DNA of 64,000 bases, taken from the NCBI GenBank assembly GCA_003344405.1, contig NOWV01000107.1, forward strand, positions 186,001 to 250,000, read 5' to 3'. A program made the translations under genes and the position numbers. Below are positions 43,151 to 54,554 of the stretch, one piece after another. Position 1 is the stretch's first letter. Each line of letters starts with the position of its first letter. The notes under the pieces are model-generated. The model was not told the DNA's origin. It did not search any database and saw only the letters and a list, made by a program, of their open reading frames with translations. The stretch comes from Trichoplax sp. H2 (taxonomy: Eukaryota; Placozoa; Uniplacotomia; Trichoplacea).

Positions 43151-44932
43151 ACGTGCCCGAACGCACGACGCAACTAGTTTGACCTGCTTTGACTGGTTGA
43201 ACGTGCCAAGGGTAACCCAAATATTATTATTATTCATTGCAAGTTGGTTTCCTCTTGGCGCCACAACGGGGAAGATTGGTGTGGATTGTCGCCATTTCTC
43301 TTTCTCCTTAACAGTTGATTCTTTCACTGGCAAAGCCAATTCTTTGATCCACTTGATTTTACTGTATCTCACTGAAGAATAGGTACGTTTTGATCCATGT
43401 TCACTAAGAACAAGCTTAATCAATGAAAGAAGACCAGCAAGAGGGATCATTCCCACTCAATGGCCATCAATTGACTTGACTTACGTCTAGCAGTCACTTT
43501 GACTGTCTGTCTCCTATTCTTTTTTTCCTAGTCGTTCCTGGTCAGCATTAGCATCAATAGATTGATTCCTCCCCTATATTAAATGATAGAATTACCACCG
43601 TTTCTTCTTTATTCTTTGAAAATCCTTTCCCCAAATCATCCTATAGGCAATAGTCGATAAGTTTGTTCAAAACTGCTTTCAACCGTGTTCGCCATATCTT
43701 TTCGACTTGTTTGGAGTATGGATAAAATCTCGATCTAGTACAGTGAAAAGAATGAGCTCAAGGTTATCGTGGATATTGAATTGACGAGTGTATTTGGACG
43801 ATGCGGTACTGGGCTAAATTGAATAAATGGTTACCGAATTTCAAGCATAACTGCCAAGATGCCTTTTCATATAGTATCCACAAGTGCATCTATTGCCAAC
43901 TAGTCCATTTTCTCCCTAATAATATCGATGTCAGTTGTACGTAATAGACTGCATGGGTTGTTCTAGATGCATTTGCAATGGTCAAGCCGACATAATAGAC
44001 AAGTGCAATAGTAAAATTGTACGTAGTTCTAATTTGGACTGTGCCGTCGACCACGATATTTTTGGACGATGATTCTTCACATTTCAATCGAATTTAATGA
44101 CATTCAATTCCATGGAATCCAATCAGATTAACTCTTTATGTCTAGTTTAAAATTTCAAAATGATAACTTACATTACTGTGAATCGACGAGGAATGATTAT
44201 TTTGAGATGGAATGCGTAAAATTAAATTGATTATCATGCGTACTCATTTTTTCCCATGAATTGTGAAACGGTCCTATTTCTATCAATGAATTTTATTCTT
44301 TGTATAGTAGTATACTGACTGTTATTGCATGGGAGGGCTATGAAGTTCTTCTCATTTCCAGTTGAATGATGGGAAAGTCAGAGCTATTTCGGTAGAAAAT
44401 CACCAACGTTGATAGTATTACTGGAGATGATATGCTCGAGGTTCTATCAATTCTTTGCTTATCGTTCTGCATTATCATCGAATCACTGGATGACGATAAA
44501 TGATCGATAGATAGCTAGAGTATTCTGCCATAGAAAGTATTGTGATAATAACTAATTAATTAATTAATCTTGGCTATCATTTAACTTAAGTACTATAGTT
44601 GGGGCACTGTACGATACTGTATTTTATAGTAATACCCATGGTTAGAATCCTAATTTGATCAATGTAGATTAAGCTAATTCATTGATTTCTTATTGATTTG
44701 GGTTAGCAGTGAATGAATATGATTTCACTTTGTGTTTAGCCTGTAAACAAATTGACCCTGTGATCTCATTATATTTCTATATTTCGACTGCTTGGCTATC
44801 GTAGCATAAATTGTACCGTACCAACACTATGAAACTACTTCATCAATGGCTTGCTCAATTATATTTGTTAACTTTACTGCTATAATCAATTCCGTCAATT
44901 AACGGTTTTATTTTTTGTAATATTCGAAGAAA

Positions 44933-47900
44933 ATGAAAAGAAGAAAAGAGCAAGCTTTTCTATCATCAACAAGTGATGATGATAATAGTGATATGGATTT
45001 GAGCCAGGTATAGGATTATTCATCATGAGTAATGAAATCAGATTGAACTATTTTTTCAGTAGTTTAATTGCAGTTTTTCACGTGTAACAAGAAAGAAGAG
45101 ATTTTTGTTAACTTCATTATGGTCTTGTAGTAATATATCAAATTAATGATGAATTAGAAATTGCTCAGTTTACCAAAAAGATCACGGCAAGGCGGTGCAA
45201 CACAGAAAGATACCAGTAATAGTAAAAAAGCAATTGTAGAGGAAGATAACTCTGCAAGTAGTGATTCAGAATCTGAATTAAGCGATGATGAAGAGGTAAA
45301 ATTGTACATTTTAACATCCTATCATTTTCATAAACTATAAAATCCGAGAAGAACAATAATGCTAAATTAAATGCAATCACATGTACCTATAACTTATAAG
45401 TATACGTTATCTTTTCTTTCTTTAGTGGACAACTTCGAAGAAGCAACAACGCCAGAAGGCCGCTAATGCAGCTAGTAAACGCAAAAATAATCGAGGTGGA
45501 AAGCGTGGACAACAGCGTCGCCGAAAGAAAAAATATTCTTCAGAGTTGGAAGATTCAGAGGAAGACGACGATGCAAATATTGAAGATCAGCTAGAAGACA
45601 GAGACAGCGATGAAGATGAAAGTAGTGACGAAGATGGGCAGGCATCTTCTACTTCATCCGAATCATCATTCGATGAAGCACGATTTGACGATGGCTTAGA
45701 CGATGACTTGATGGGGGACGATGAAGATCGAGCTAGGTAACGTGTAATGCTTTTATTATTATCTGGATGTTTGCTATGTTCATAAAAGTTGACATAAATA
45801 CTTTATTTACATTTACTGTATACCAATTAGCGTTATAGCGTAGACTTTATTATTTAATAAAAAAGTTTCAATACGAGTTCGTGTTTACAATTCTTATGAA
45901 AACATTTAAAAATGAAACAACTACAAAACTAGTATGATAAACACTTGGACAAAGGTAGTCTCAGTCGATGCTGAAACTTTACCCGCATTATATTGAATGT
46001 TACAATATTATATAATTATATAACATAGAATGGCTAAACTAACGGAAAAAGAAAGGGAACAAGAATTATTTAATCGCGTTGAAAAAAGAGAAGCTCTGAA
46101 AACACGTTACACAATCGAAATGAAACTAAGAAAGGCAAGGAAAGATGAACGAAAGAAAAAGAAGAATATATTAGGTATTGTCAAGTACCGTTATAAAAAT
46201 GTTGTATGATAACAGTAACAAAATCCATGCATAATAATTTGAAAAAATATCATCCTAAGATTTTTCCGTGATGTTTTATCGTAAAATAAATTGACTTACT
46301 TTTTTAATGCGATACTTATTATTCTAAACTGAATGGATGGTCATTCCTTGTACAATTAATTATCATGCATTATATATTCGTGTCAGTAATAACGGTACTG
46401 CGAGTATTACTTTAGTTCTAAAGCCTGCCTGCCTTACCAGTTAAAATTAGACTGTATAAACTCATTAGTTCTATCGCTGTTACTAATACTATTTTAAATC
46501 ATCGCATTGCACAACTGAATGAGCAGCAGCCAGTGCATTAGATCGCCAAGATAGACGGCGTGCAATGAAGCGAAAGCGTGATAAAGAACTTGAAAAAATA
46601 AGAAGCAGACGCGAAAAAAGGATTTCGAAAAAACCAGCTGAACCTACTACTTTTATGCAATCACGTCGCCACTTGACAACAAGTGATGTCTTTACCGATG
46701 ATGACGATGACGATATCAGAGGTACTTCAAAATCCGATACTGATAATTTCAAAGATGGTTATTCGCCAATACGACATTATGAGTAAGTTTATATTCTAGA
46801 TATGCTAATTTATCTAACTATTGACTAGCTCGCAGATAGACGGCCGTCACTACTACTAATAAGACGTCTATACTATATAGAACTGCATGAGTACTCATGA
46901 GATATTTGTTACTATGAATAACCCTAAAATTTTATCTTACTAATGTTTAAATATACAAGTTCTCCGCAATCAGAAGTCGTCACTTATATAACAACAAGAG
47001 CTCAATTATCAACAATTAGATTATCCAGAAGCAAGTTAGAAAGGTAAATGACTCATAAATATACTTTCTAATTATTTTAGCAAGTTTTATCTTTTGTATA
47101 GGATACGAGTAGTTGTAAGTAGTGAATCAGTCTTTATGGCTAATGATTACTAAAATTTCGTTTTAGTTATCTTTGTTATAAATATTTATTTCTGTAAATT
47201 TTCCACAAGTATTTCAGTAGACAATAAATAAGTAGATGGTACCCTAGTACCGCATAATATGCTATTACTCTATACTTTTATGTAGTATGACAGATACTCG
47301 ATATGGAATTTTTCAAGATTGAATCCGAAAATATTTTATTTTGTTAAATTAATGTAGATATATATTTGGTTATTCATTTCCTCTATAGATGGGTTCACAT
47401 GCCTTTCTTTGCAGAAACTGTAGTCGGATGCTTCGTTCGCGTCGGTATTGGAAGTCACGAAGGAAAACAAATCTACAGGGTATTGTCTCATATTACAGAT
47501 ATCGACATACATGCATAAGTACCATGTAGACCTCTGCTTATAAGTCATGTATAATTGTATGAACAGGTAGCTGAAATCATAGATGTTATTGAGAGTGGTA
47601 GAGTGTATAATTTAAATAAAACATCGACGAATAAGGTGTTACATCTAAGGTTTGTAAGCTTGCATAATTGTAAAGTAATGCACAATTGATAGTATTATGA
47701 TAATTTGGATAGTAGGTTTCGCCTTGTCAGCAGCCACGGATATAAAATATGCATACGTATTTTGTTATGTTATAGGCATGGACTAGATGAGCAAAATTTT
47801 AGAATGGAATATGTATCAAACAGCAATTTTACGGACAATGAATTTCTTAAATGGAAGACAAAGGTAACCCGAATGTTATAAAATTATATATTATTGCACT

Positions 47901-49483
47901 GTTGACGAAACAGCTGCTAAGATTTGATGAAACTGCAACATGTAGATGAAAGAATTGGATCTTAATTTGCCAAGCCAAGACGATGTTGACAAGAAAAAGG
48001 AAGATATTATAAGGGCTGCTAATTATAACTTTGATGATGCTGACATTGATGAGGTACCTCGTACGTTTAATTCGAAAGTAATAGAGGGTAGTGAACTGAC
48101 TTGTTGCCTTACGACTTTATGCATCGTTATTAATTGCAATATTAGATTATCGCTGAAAAAGATAAGTTTCGTAAAAATCCTTCCAATTTCGCAGTGAAGC
48201 AAAGTAAATTAGAGCAAGCAATGGTATGATGAACGGATAAAAAGAGAATTAATCAATAAGTTGTGCGCAATTGCTCTAGTTAGCTAGCCAATAATTTACT
48301 ACAATATGCCAATGTGATTTTAGGAAGCTGCTCAGTATCGTGGGGATGAAGATGAAGTTAATCGTATTAAATCAGAGATTGAAAATTTGGATAAAAAGGC
48401 TGAGCAAATTAGCAAATGGCGCTCCCAAAGGCTGGATCCAATAATGTAAGCGTGATATCTCGATTTGAATTTAATCACTGAGGCTAGACTCAAAGGATAT
48501 TGTCTTATGTAAATTTTAAAATATCTCACACAGGTCTATTAATCAGAGGAATCGCCAAAAAAACTTAGCAGAAATAGAGAAAGCTCTAGCTGTATGAACT
48601 ATAAGAAATAAGCGTAACGTTTAAGTTTTCCTTAAAATTGAAAATTTATTTTCGTTATTTTATTAGAGGGAAGTTGCATCGGATGGTGTTTGTGCCGACC
48701 CATTTACTCGGAGAAAGTGCCAGCCAATTTTAGTCAGCATGGTAAGATTCCGTATTTATGTGCTAGATTGACTTTTGCAGCTGCAATTCCTACGGTTAAA
48801 TATAGTTAGATTGAGCTTAAATTGTATTTAATAGTATTTCAATTTTATAATTTAGGTAAAGGACGTACAAAATGTCTACACTAGTAGCCCGACCAAGTCC
48901 TCTAATAAATTGCCAAAATCTAATTTAATGGAAAATAGTAATGTACGTTCTCTTAAGTGTTATTCAACTATGTACGATATCATGATATATATATATTGAA
49001 TTGGATATTCTACAGATGTCTGAATCATCCATTGGGCAAACGCCGATCGCAGCTGAGTTGGTAAGAGTTGAATATGGTCGCACGTAAACTTTATTAAATT
49101 AAAATTTTAAGGATGAACTTTGATATATGTGTAATTGATGCTTTGATACATCTAGAATAATATATCTTCGCAAGACTTGGGTGCGTCGCCTAAATTAGAA
49201 GGTCAGAAAGAAGTTGTGAACTTGTTTAGTGCCCACGACTTTGACGTGAAAATTGATATCGATGTTGGTCCGCCAGGTATGCAATTGTACCTAATTCAGG
49301 CATATCTGTATTTTCTGCTACCTGAGAGTTAATGTGATTGTCTTTTGTTTGACAATTGGTATCCTCATAGCCCCAGGAATATCCATTCCTCGGAAGCAGA
49401 CAGATAATAAAGCAGCAAATCAGGGAACATCAAGAAGATGCTTAAACCTTAGCGATTATAAGAAACGAAAAGGATTAATCTAA
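44933..49483 (+). CDS. RTF1: RTF1, Plus3-domain subunit of the Paf1 complex
   Basis: Eighteen exons, all phases agree (692 residues, human about 710): 44933-45007, 45158-45295, 45426-45736, 46029-46174, 46527-46782, 46960-47043, 47389-47479, 47567-47649, 47776-47863, 47946-48053, 48146-48223, 48324-48445, 48534-48591, 48667-48741, 48856-48942, 49016-49060, 49156-49276, 49371-49483. RTF1 works with the Paf1 complex on elongating RNA polymerase II and promotes H2B ubiquitination. An acidic Ser/Asp N-terminus with a basic patch ([16 protein letters not shown]) is followed by [20 protein letters not shown]. The Plus3 domain, about 310-440, includes [38 protein letters not shown] and [20 protein letters not shown]. 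After a helical region come [12 protein letters not shown] and [11 protein letters not shown], and the conserved end [13 protein letters not shown]. Acceptor CAG repeats at 46521-46529 allow in-frame alternatives one residue apart. Confidence 0.96.
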
Positions 49484-49499
49484 GTGTTCTCGTTGTTAC

Positions 49500-49505
49500 A
49501 ATAAA
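49500..49505 (+). promoter_or_regulatory. Polyadenylation signal of RTF1
   Basis: An AATAAA hexamer begins 17 nt after the RTF1 stop codon. Confidence 0.7.
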
Positions 49506-51904
49506 GCAATGTATAATAACTATGGTGTAAATATGTTCCCGTAGTAATTTTAATTTGTTATGAAATCATTACAGTAGGTTCATGGAACATTTAAAAGCTA
49601 TTTTTATGGCGTTTCTCTTATACTAATGACAAGTTGTATTTTATGGTGTTGTCTTAAATGTTATGTTATGCTTTACATTTATGATATCTTTAGCTTCTTA
49701 TAGCAATGCACTTATGTAAATACTTCGGAGTTTGCGCTTGTATATAGCGTTCCTGAATGATCTCTTAGAGCAATAGATGAAATTCACCTAATTTTAAATT
49801 AAGACGCCCTTATTTTAGCTTGTATTAGGTTAAGCAACATTTGGTCTTAGTAATAAAGCACCCTACATTCGTATATTGAGATAATGACTAATGCGAAAGA
49901 TCAGTTTATGCGTATTTTAATATTACTGCTTTAGTTGATTGGATTGGCAATACGACTTTCATACCCATGTAATTAAAAGAGCATAATTTATATAGTGAAC
50001 CGTGTACATTTATAATCATGAAGTCATGATGATAAAGCTGCAAGATTTAGCTAGGTTTCCTCCGTAATCAAATCTTTTCTTTCATTAGCTAAGATCTTTA
50101 TGAAGTACTATAGTTAGCTGTATTGTCTTTCTTAGCCGTTTTCAACATGTATCACATAACTGTATCAAGGATAGGTTGCCTACGAATATTCTAGTTGCTG
50201 AAGACGAATTAAATCTTTATGATATACACACATTAGTCTTTCATGTGTCACAAACTCTATAGAGGCACATAAAACAATTTCACGAACTTTATTTCAAAAT
50301 AGTTCCCCGTTTTTCATAAAAAAAATGGTAAGTATTGAAATAATCCTAAGGTAATATAAATAAACGTAAAATACCAAATTATAACCTTTCTAACGGTTGA
50401 CATAAGGGTACTTCATTGCTGCAATATCAAGTGTTTTGACATTGCAATTACTAATTTTGGAGGGTTGATGAGCAATAATATCGCGAGATTGTGCTTAATA
50501 CAAAAACAATCACGCGCTAAGAGCAATTTAAGTTAACAAGGCACGTGTAAGTGTAAACAGGTTAGCACCCCAGAATAATACTGTATTATTTACGGTGTTA
50601 GAAATTATTTAGACGAATTTAGATAATAAAGGGTTTAAATTCAAGCTGCCAAACAATGATGATACGAGAATGCCGAAATAGATGTTAATAAGGCACCAAT
50701 CCCTTTAGTCTCTACAACATTTCTCAGTAGATTTTATGCTAGAATTGCTAAGCTAATTTCGGGGTCTGATACCTATATAGTAAGATTACAATAATTATAC
50801 ATTCTGGTGGATGCATCATGAAAATACGATGAGATCATTTACGCTGTGTTCTACAGTTATCGCTGCTACGTTCATACTCTGATAGCCCCTCGATTAATGG
50901 TATGCGTCCTGTCTTGAATGTCTTTGCATGAGAGTAGAAAAAAAATTTACTTCGTTTTGTATTTATATTCTATTCTCTTAATCTTATGTACACTTAGGAA
51001 AATTAGTGACTATGGCGGTCATTTCGATTAAGATAAAGAAGACTATATTATTTCTTTGTTATTTATTTGCTTAAGTGATGACTTCAATTTTATGAGAATA
51101 AAAACGTAAATTTACTGTTAAAATTTGCCACTAACGTCTTAGATAAATAATAATCTAGGCTCTAGTCATCTACGTAGCTGGCAGTATAATGAATAGCAAA
51201 TACATTGTGAGATTTAATAAAATTCTCTGCACTTTCAGAAGTGATCCTTCATTATGATAAGCTTAATAAAGTTTACGTTGGTATAACGATAAGAAAATAA
51301 TAACGTGAGTTAATTACTTATACGAGATCTTGGTAAAACCTATACTTTGATCAGATATTATGATGACTCTTCATTGTAAAAATAATAGATACCTCACTAA
51401 TTACAATTACAATTATAATAGCCAGATAATCGTAGCATACTCGTAAATGATTTATTTTTACAATAATAAACTGGTGACATAGTTACAAGAATACCGAAAT
51501 TAAGGGATAATAAAGTATCTATATTTAATTATTACTAACAATCCAATTCCTGGTGTTTACGTTTTGGACTTGTTTTAAAGGGGTGTAAGCGAATATAACA
51601 ATAGAATTTGGAGCTGCTGTTAAAATTCTATAAACCAATTTTTCGATACGTTAGTCAGAATGATCTACTATTTACAATAAATCTTAGCTGTTAATAAATG
51701 ATAAACATATATTTTAATATAATAAATCTGGTAAAAATCCTACTTTCAATCTATTTGTAAAATACTATTCTCGCGTTGTTATTTTACTAGAGTTAAGATT
51801 CTTATAGTAACCCATGTCTATAGAATTGTTGAAAGTTCTATCTTGTAATGATAACATACTTCTGTACTTTATGTTAAAAGCCCTAAAATACCAGAATGTA
51901 ACTG

Positions 51905-52012
51905 TCACAAACTTAACTTGCGAAGTTCTATCCTAAACTAATGATTACTTATTCCTATTTCCACTACACCTGGAGATCTACTGTGTGGTAGTCCTATACT
52001 ACTTACAGTCAC
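51905..52012. repeat. Dispersed repeat, copy 1 (also at 62101)
   Basis: TCACAAACTTAACTTGCGAA and then CACCTGGAGATCTACTGTGT GGTAGTCCTATACTACTT recur about 10 kb away with few differences. The better-conserved half is open in one frame (PGDLLCGSPILL) in both copies. I do not recognise the product. Confidence 0.75.
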
Positions 52013-52047
52013 ATAGTTGGCAGCTTATCTGTGTAGTCGAGAGTTAG

Positions 52048-52752
52048 TTCAACTACGATAGTAGCCTAAGTCAGTTTCTAATAACTCTTGATCGTTATCT
52101 GCACCTAGTTTATCCTTTTCAAAATTCTCGCTTATCTAGTAAAACTACTATCTTGGCGTTAGCAGTTCTTTGGATAATGTCAATCGCATTAGTTGGATTA
52201 CCAATTATTTATAGTATTAATCAACCGTCAATTAATCGTCTATATTCTAGTAACATTGCATGTTTGCCTTGCAATTTTAATAATCCATATTTATTAACAT
52301 GGCTATTGTGTTATGCTGGATTAACCTTCGTCGTTTGGATTTTTATTGCAATCATGTATGTCATAACTCTATCGACACTAGCAAATTCACGTAAAGAAGC
52401 TCATAGACGTTTATCAAACACTGATAAAATTATTCGGGCTAAAATGATTACTATCATAGTAACGAATTTAATTTGTTGGCTACCATTATATGTAATATTA
52501 ATTCGAGATTTTGGTTCTGGATTAGACACGCATTCACTCCCATTTATTGCTGTGTTATCATTGCCACTAAATTCATGTATTAACCGGATTCTTTTTACAC
52601 TCTTTACAACTACTTTTATTGATTACATTAACTTGGTTATTGGAAAGTTAAATTGCTGTTCATGTTTAACATTCTTTCGATCAATTCATAAGTCAACTCA
52701 AGGCAGTCAACTACAAGGGAGTAAGTTAAGGTCTATTTCTAAAGTAAAGTGA
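52048..52752 (+). pseudogene. G-protein-coupled receptor fragment, TM3 to C-terminus, LGR-like
   Basis: One open exon of 235 codons. It starts after an acceptor-like GAGTTAG. It encodes the end of TM3 with a DRY box (FLITLDRYLHLVYPF), TM4 (ILALAVLWIMSIALVGLP), TM5 (YAGLTFVVWIFIAIMYVI), TM6 with CWLP (NLICWLPLYVIL) and TM7. The C-terminal tail has clustered cysteines (NCCSCLTFF) that could be palmitoylated. The pattern is nearest to rhodopsin-family receptors of the LGR/relaxin-receptor group. TM7 reads LNSCINRILFTLF, with Arg where NPxxY has Pro. No exon for TM1-TM2 or an ectodomain is visible upstream, and in-frame stops precede 52048. It is either a truncated copy or the last exon of a gene whose other exons I cannot see. 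Calling it a pseudogene is inference. Confidence 0.6.
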
Positions 52753-53908
52753 TTTATATATTTCTGAAGCCTTATTATATGCGATTTCTTTAACCATTAA
52801 ATATTAATATATATCTCAACGAATAAGAAACAATGTATAACAATTACAGTAGTCCTCGATTTATCTGAGGTAATCCATTTTAAAAGATTCGCAATGTTCA
52901 AAATCAAGTATTTTACGCATTTGCTTTTGCCTAGTACGGTTATTCCGTATTTCTTACTTTAAACCATAAACTATCTTGGCTTTAGCGAGACTAATTTTAA
53001 AATCCTTTAGCAATATCTAACATAATCATAAATTTTATTCGTCTAGTACTTGCTTTAACTATTGTACAATCTGAACTGGATCAGTAGCGTTTACCTTACT
53101 TCATATCGTGACCATTACTAGAGCGAAAGTACGGTAGTGATTTTCATGCAATTTGCATAAAACAAACGCATATGACAATTACATGATATGAACAGCTCTT
53201 TCCTTATAGCATAAAGGCTAGAGTAAACTTTGCTAATATTTAAGGGAGATGTATTTCAATGAGTAATGAATCCAAATAGTCTGCTATTCCTATAGTTAGT
53301 ATAATAACTAAAATTATTGAAAATTATATTACATTTATCCAAGATTTATACAGGTGTATAGGCATATCATTTATTGTACTTAATATTATCTATCACTAGT
53401 AGTACAGAATAGCCATGTTAAGTAAGATTTTTTGATTAGCTCATATGTACGTATAATTAACGTCGCTGCAAGGATTACATCAAAGTCGAATTACTTCATA
53501 ATTACCAAGCGAATCATTTCAGTTAGCTGCAGTTTTATAACATGAAAGATAGTTTGTTTTGGAAAAAGGAGATATTATTTTATACATACATCAAATCGGA
53601 AAACTGTGAATTAAAAAATATTTGGAGTTGTTCGTGGTACTGTGAAGGAGATGAATGTAGAGTCGAAATAGATGGTGTCAAGAAGCTATTTCTGAATATA
53701 TTGTAGGTCCTATATTTTTAGTATTTATAGTGGATTAGGTACCGTTTGTATTCATGCGGTTGTATTTACAAGATATATTCTCTTTTCTGCAGCGTAACTT
53801 GTTATTAAGCAGACGCCACTGACATAATGCTACTGAGCAATTCCATTCGTTTGCAATCCAATTCCCTAACATCGCAGCAGGTTTTGCATATTATTTATTA
53901 TTAAGATT
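52753..53908. other. Non-coding stretch, one small open frame
   Basis: AT-rich. A plus-strand frame of 54 codons at 53542-53706 has a compact cysteine cluster (CSWYCEGDEC) but no signal peptide and no family match; I do not call it a gene. Nothing else is seen. Confidence 0.4.
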
Positions 53909-54554
53909 ATGCAAGCAATCCAATCTTTGCACCTGAATAATATAGTTTATGGATCAATTGATACCGATGCTGTTGTTCTTCTTATCCCGCCAAAGGTATG
54001 TGAAAGCATGTTAAGGACAGATATTTGAAAATGCGACAGTTCTTAAATATTTAATTTTTCATTAGTTTATTTTTACTTAGATCATGTTCACAATTTGTGC
54101 AAATACAATGTAAATATTGTGTATTTCATTAACAATTTTTAGTGGGTAACAAATTTCAGAGATACAATTCTAGTTATTCGAGTATAATCCTCATTACGGA
54201 TTAGTTGAATTCCTATCACTATTTGTAAACGCTGTTATCTATCCTTTTTAGAAAAGACATGATATAAGTGATAACTGATTGCTTATTTAACTTCATATAT
54301 CTAGGAACCGATTAACGCCTTATTAGACAAATTTTCATAAACGACAAAATTTAAAAAATGATCTTCATGAAATATGCAGAGATCGATACCGTCAATTAAT
54401 CAGTGCAGATATTTCTGATTTTGTGTTGCTACGCAATGAATTAATTTCATACTCCCAAACGCTGATCGATCAAATGAATAAGAGCCAATTGCGACTAGAT
54501 AAAATGATACAATTTAACGAAGATATTAAATCTTGGAGATCGGTGAACGAGAAA
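53909..54554 (+). CDS. Unassigned exon pair, coiled-coil, faint COG2 resemblance
   Basis: The exon 54327-54554 (76 codons, acceptor TTATTAG, donor GTAGGTG) is open and clearly codon-like: RQNLKNDLHEICRDRYRQLI, then DISDFVLLRNELISYSQ. The spacing of the DL, LI and DFV groups recalls the N-terminal helical segment of COG2, a subunit of the Golgi tethering COG complex. The similarity is weak, and other CATCHR-family tethers are equally possible. An upstream candidate first exon at 53909-53995 (29 codons, MQAIQSLHLNN to LLIPPK, donor GTATGTG) joins in phase 0. No convincing downstream exons were found in the next 4 kb, so this is either the start of a long-intron gene or a decayed copy. Confidence 0.35.

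Larger units (their letters stand above)
41539..44932. other. Intergenic stretch between divergent DCAF4 and RTF1
   Basis: The starts of DCAF4 and RTF1 point away from each other, so both promoters should be here, about 3.4 kb apart. I see no recognisable promoter element. Two palindromic TACAGTAC clusters are present (listed separately). The long minus-strand frame at 42962-43456 crosses one of them and looks accidental. Confidence 0.55.
49484..52047. other. Gene-poor stretch, 3' end of RTF1 and nothing else recognised
   Basis: AATAAA at 49500-49505 serves RTF1. The rest is AT-rich. I looked for exons encoding TM1-TM2 or leucine-rich repeats to complete the receptor exon at 52048 and found none. 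A block at 51905-52012 is repeated at 62101-62207. Confidence 0.55.

Noticed and set aside
42962-43456. Minus-strand open frame of 164 codons
   Set aside because: Its second half is translated TACAGTAC palindrome (Tyr/Cys/Thr/Val repeats), it overlaps another long frame of the same repeat, and it has no domain or splice support.
45165-45380. Minus-strand frame of 71 codons
   Set aside because: Antisense to RTF1 exon 2 and its following intron.
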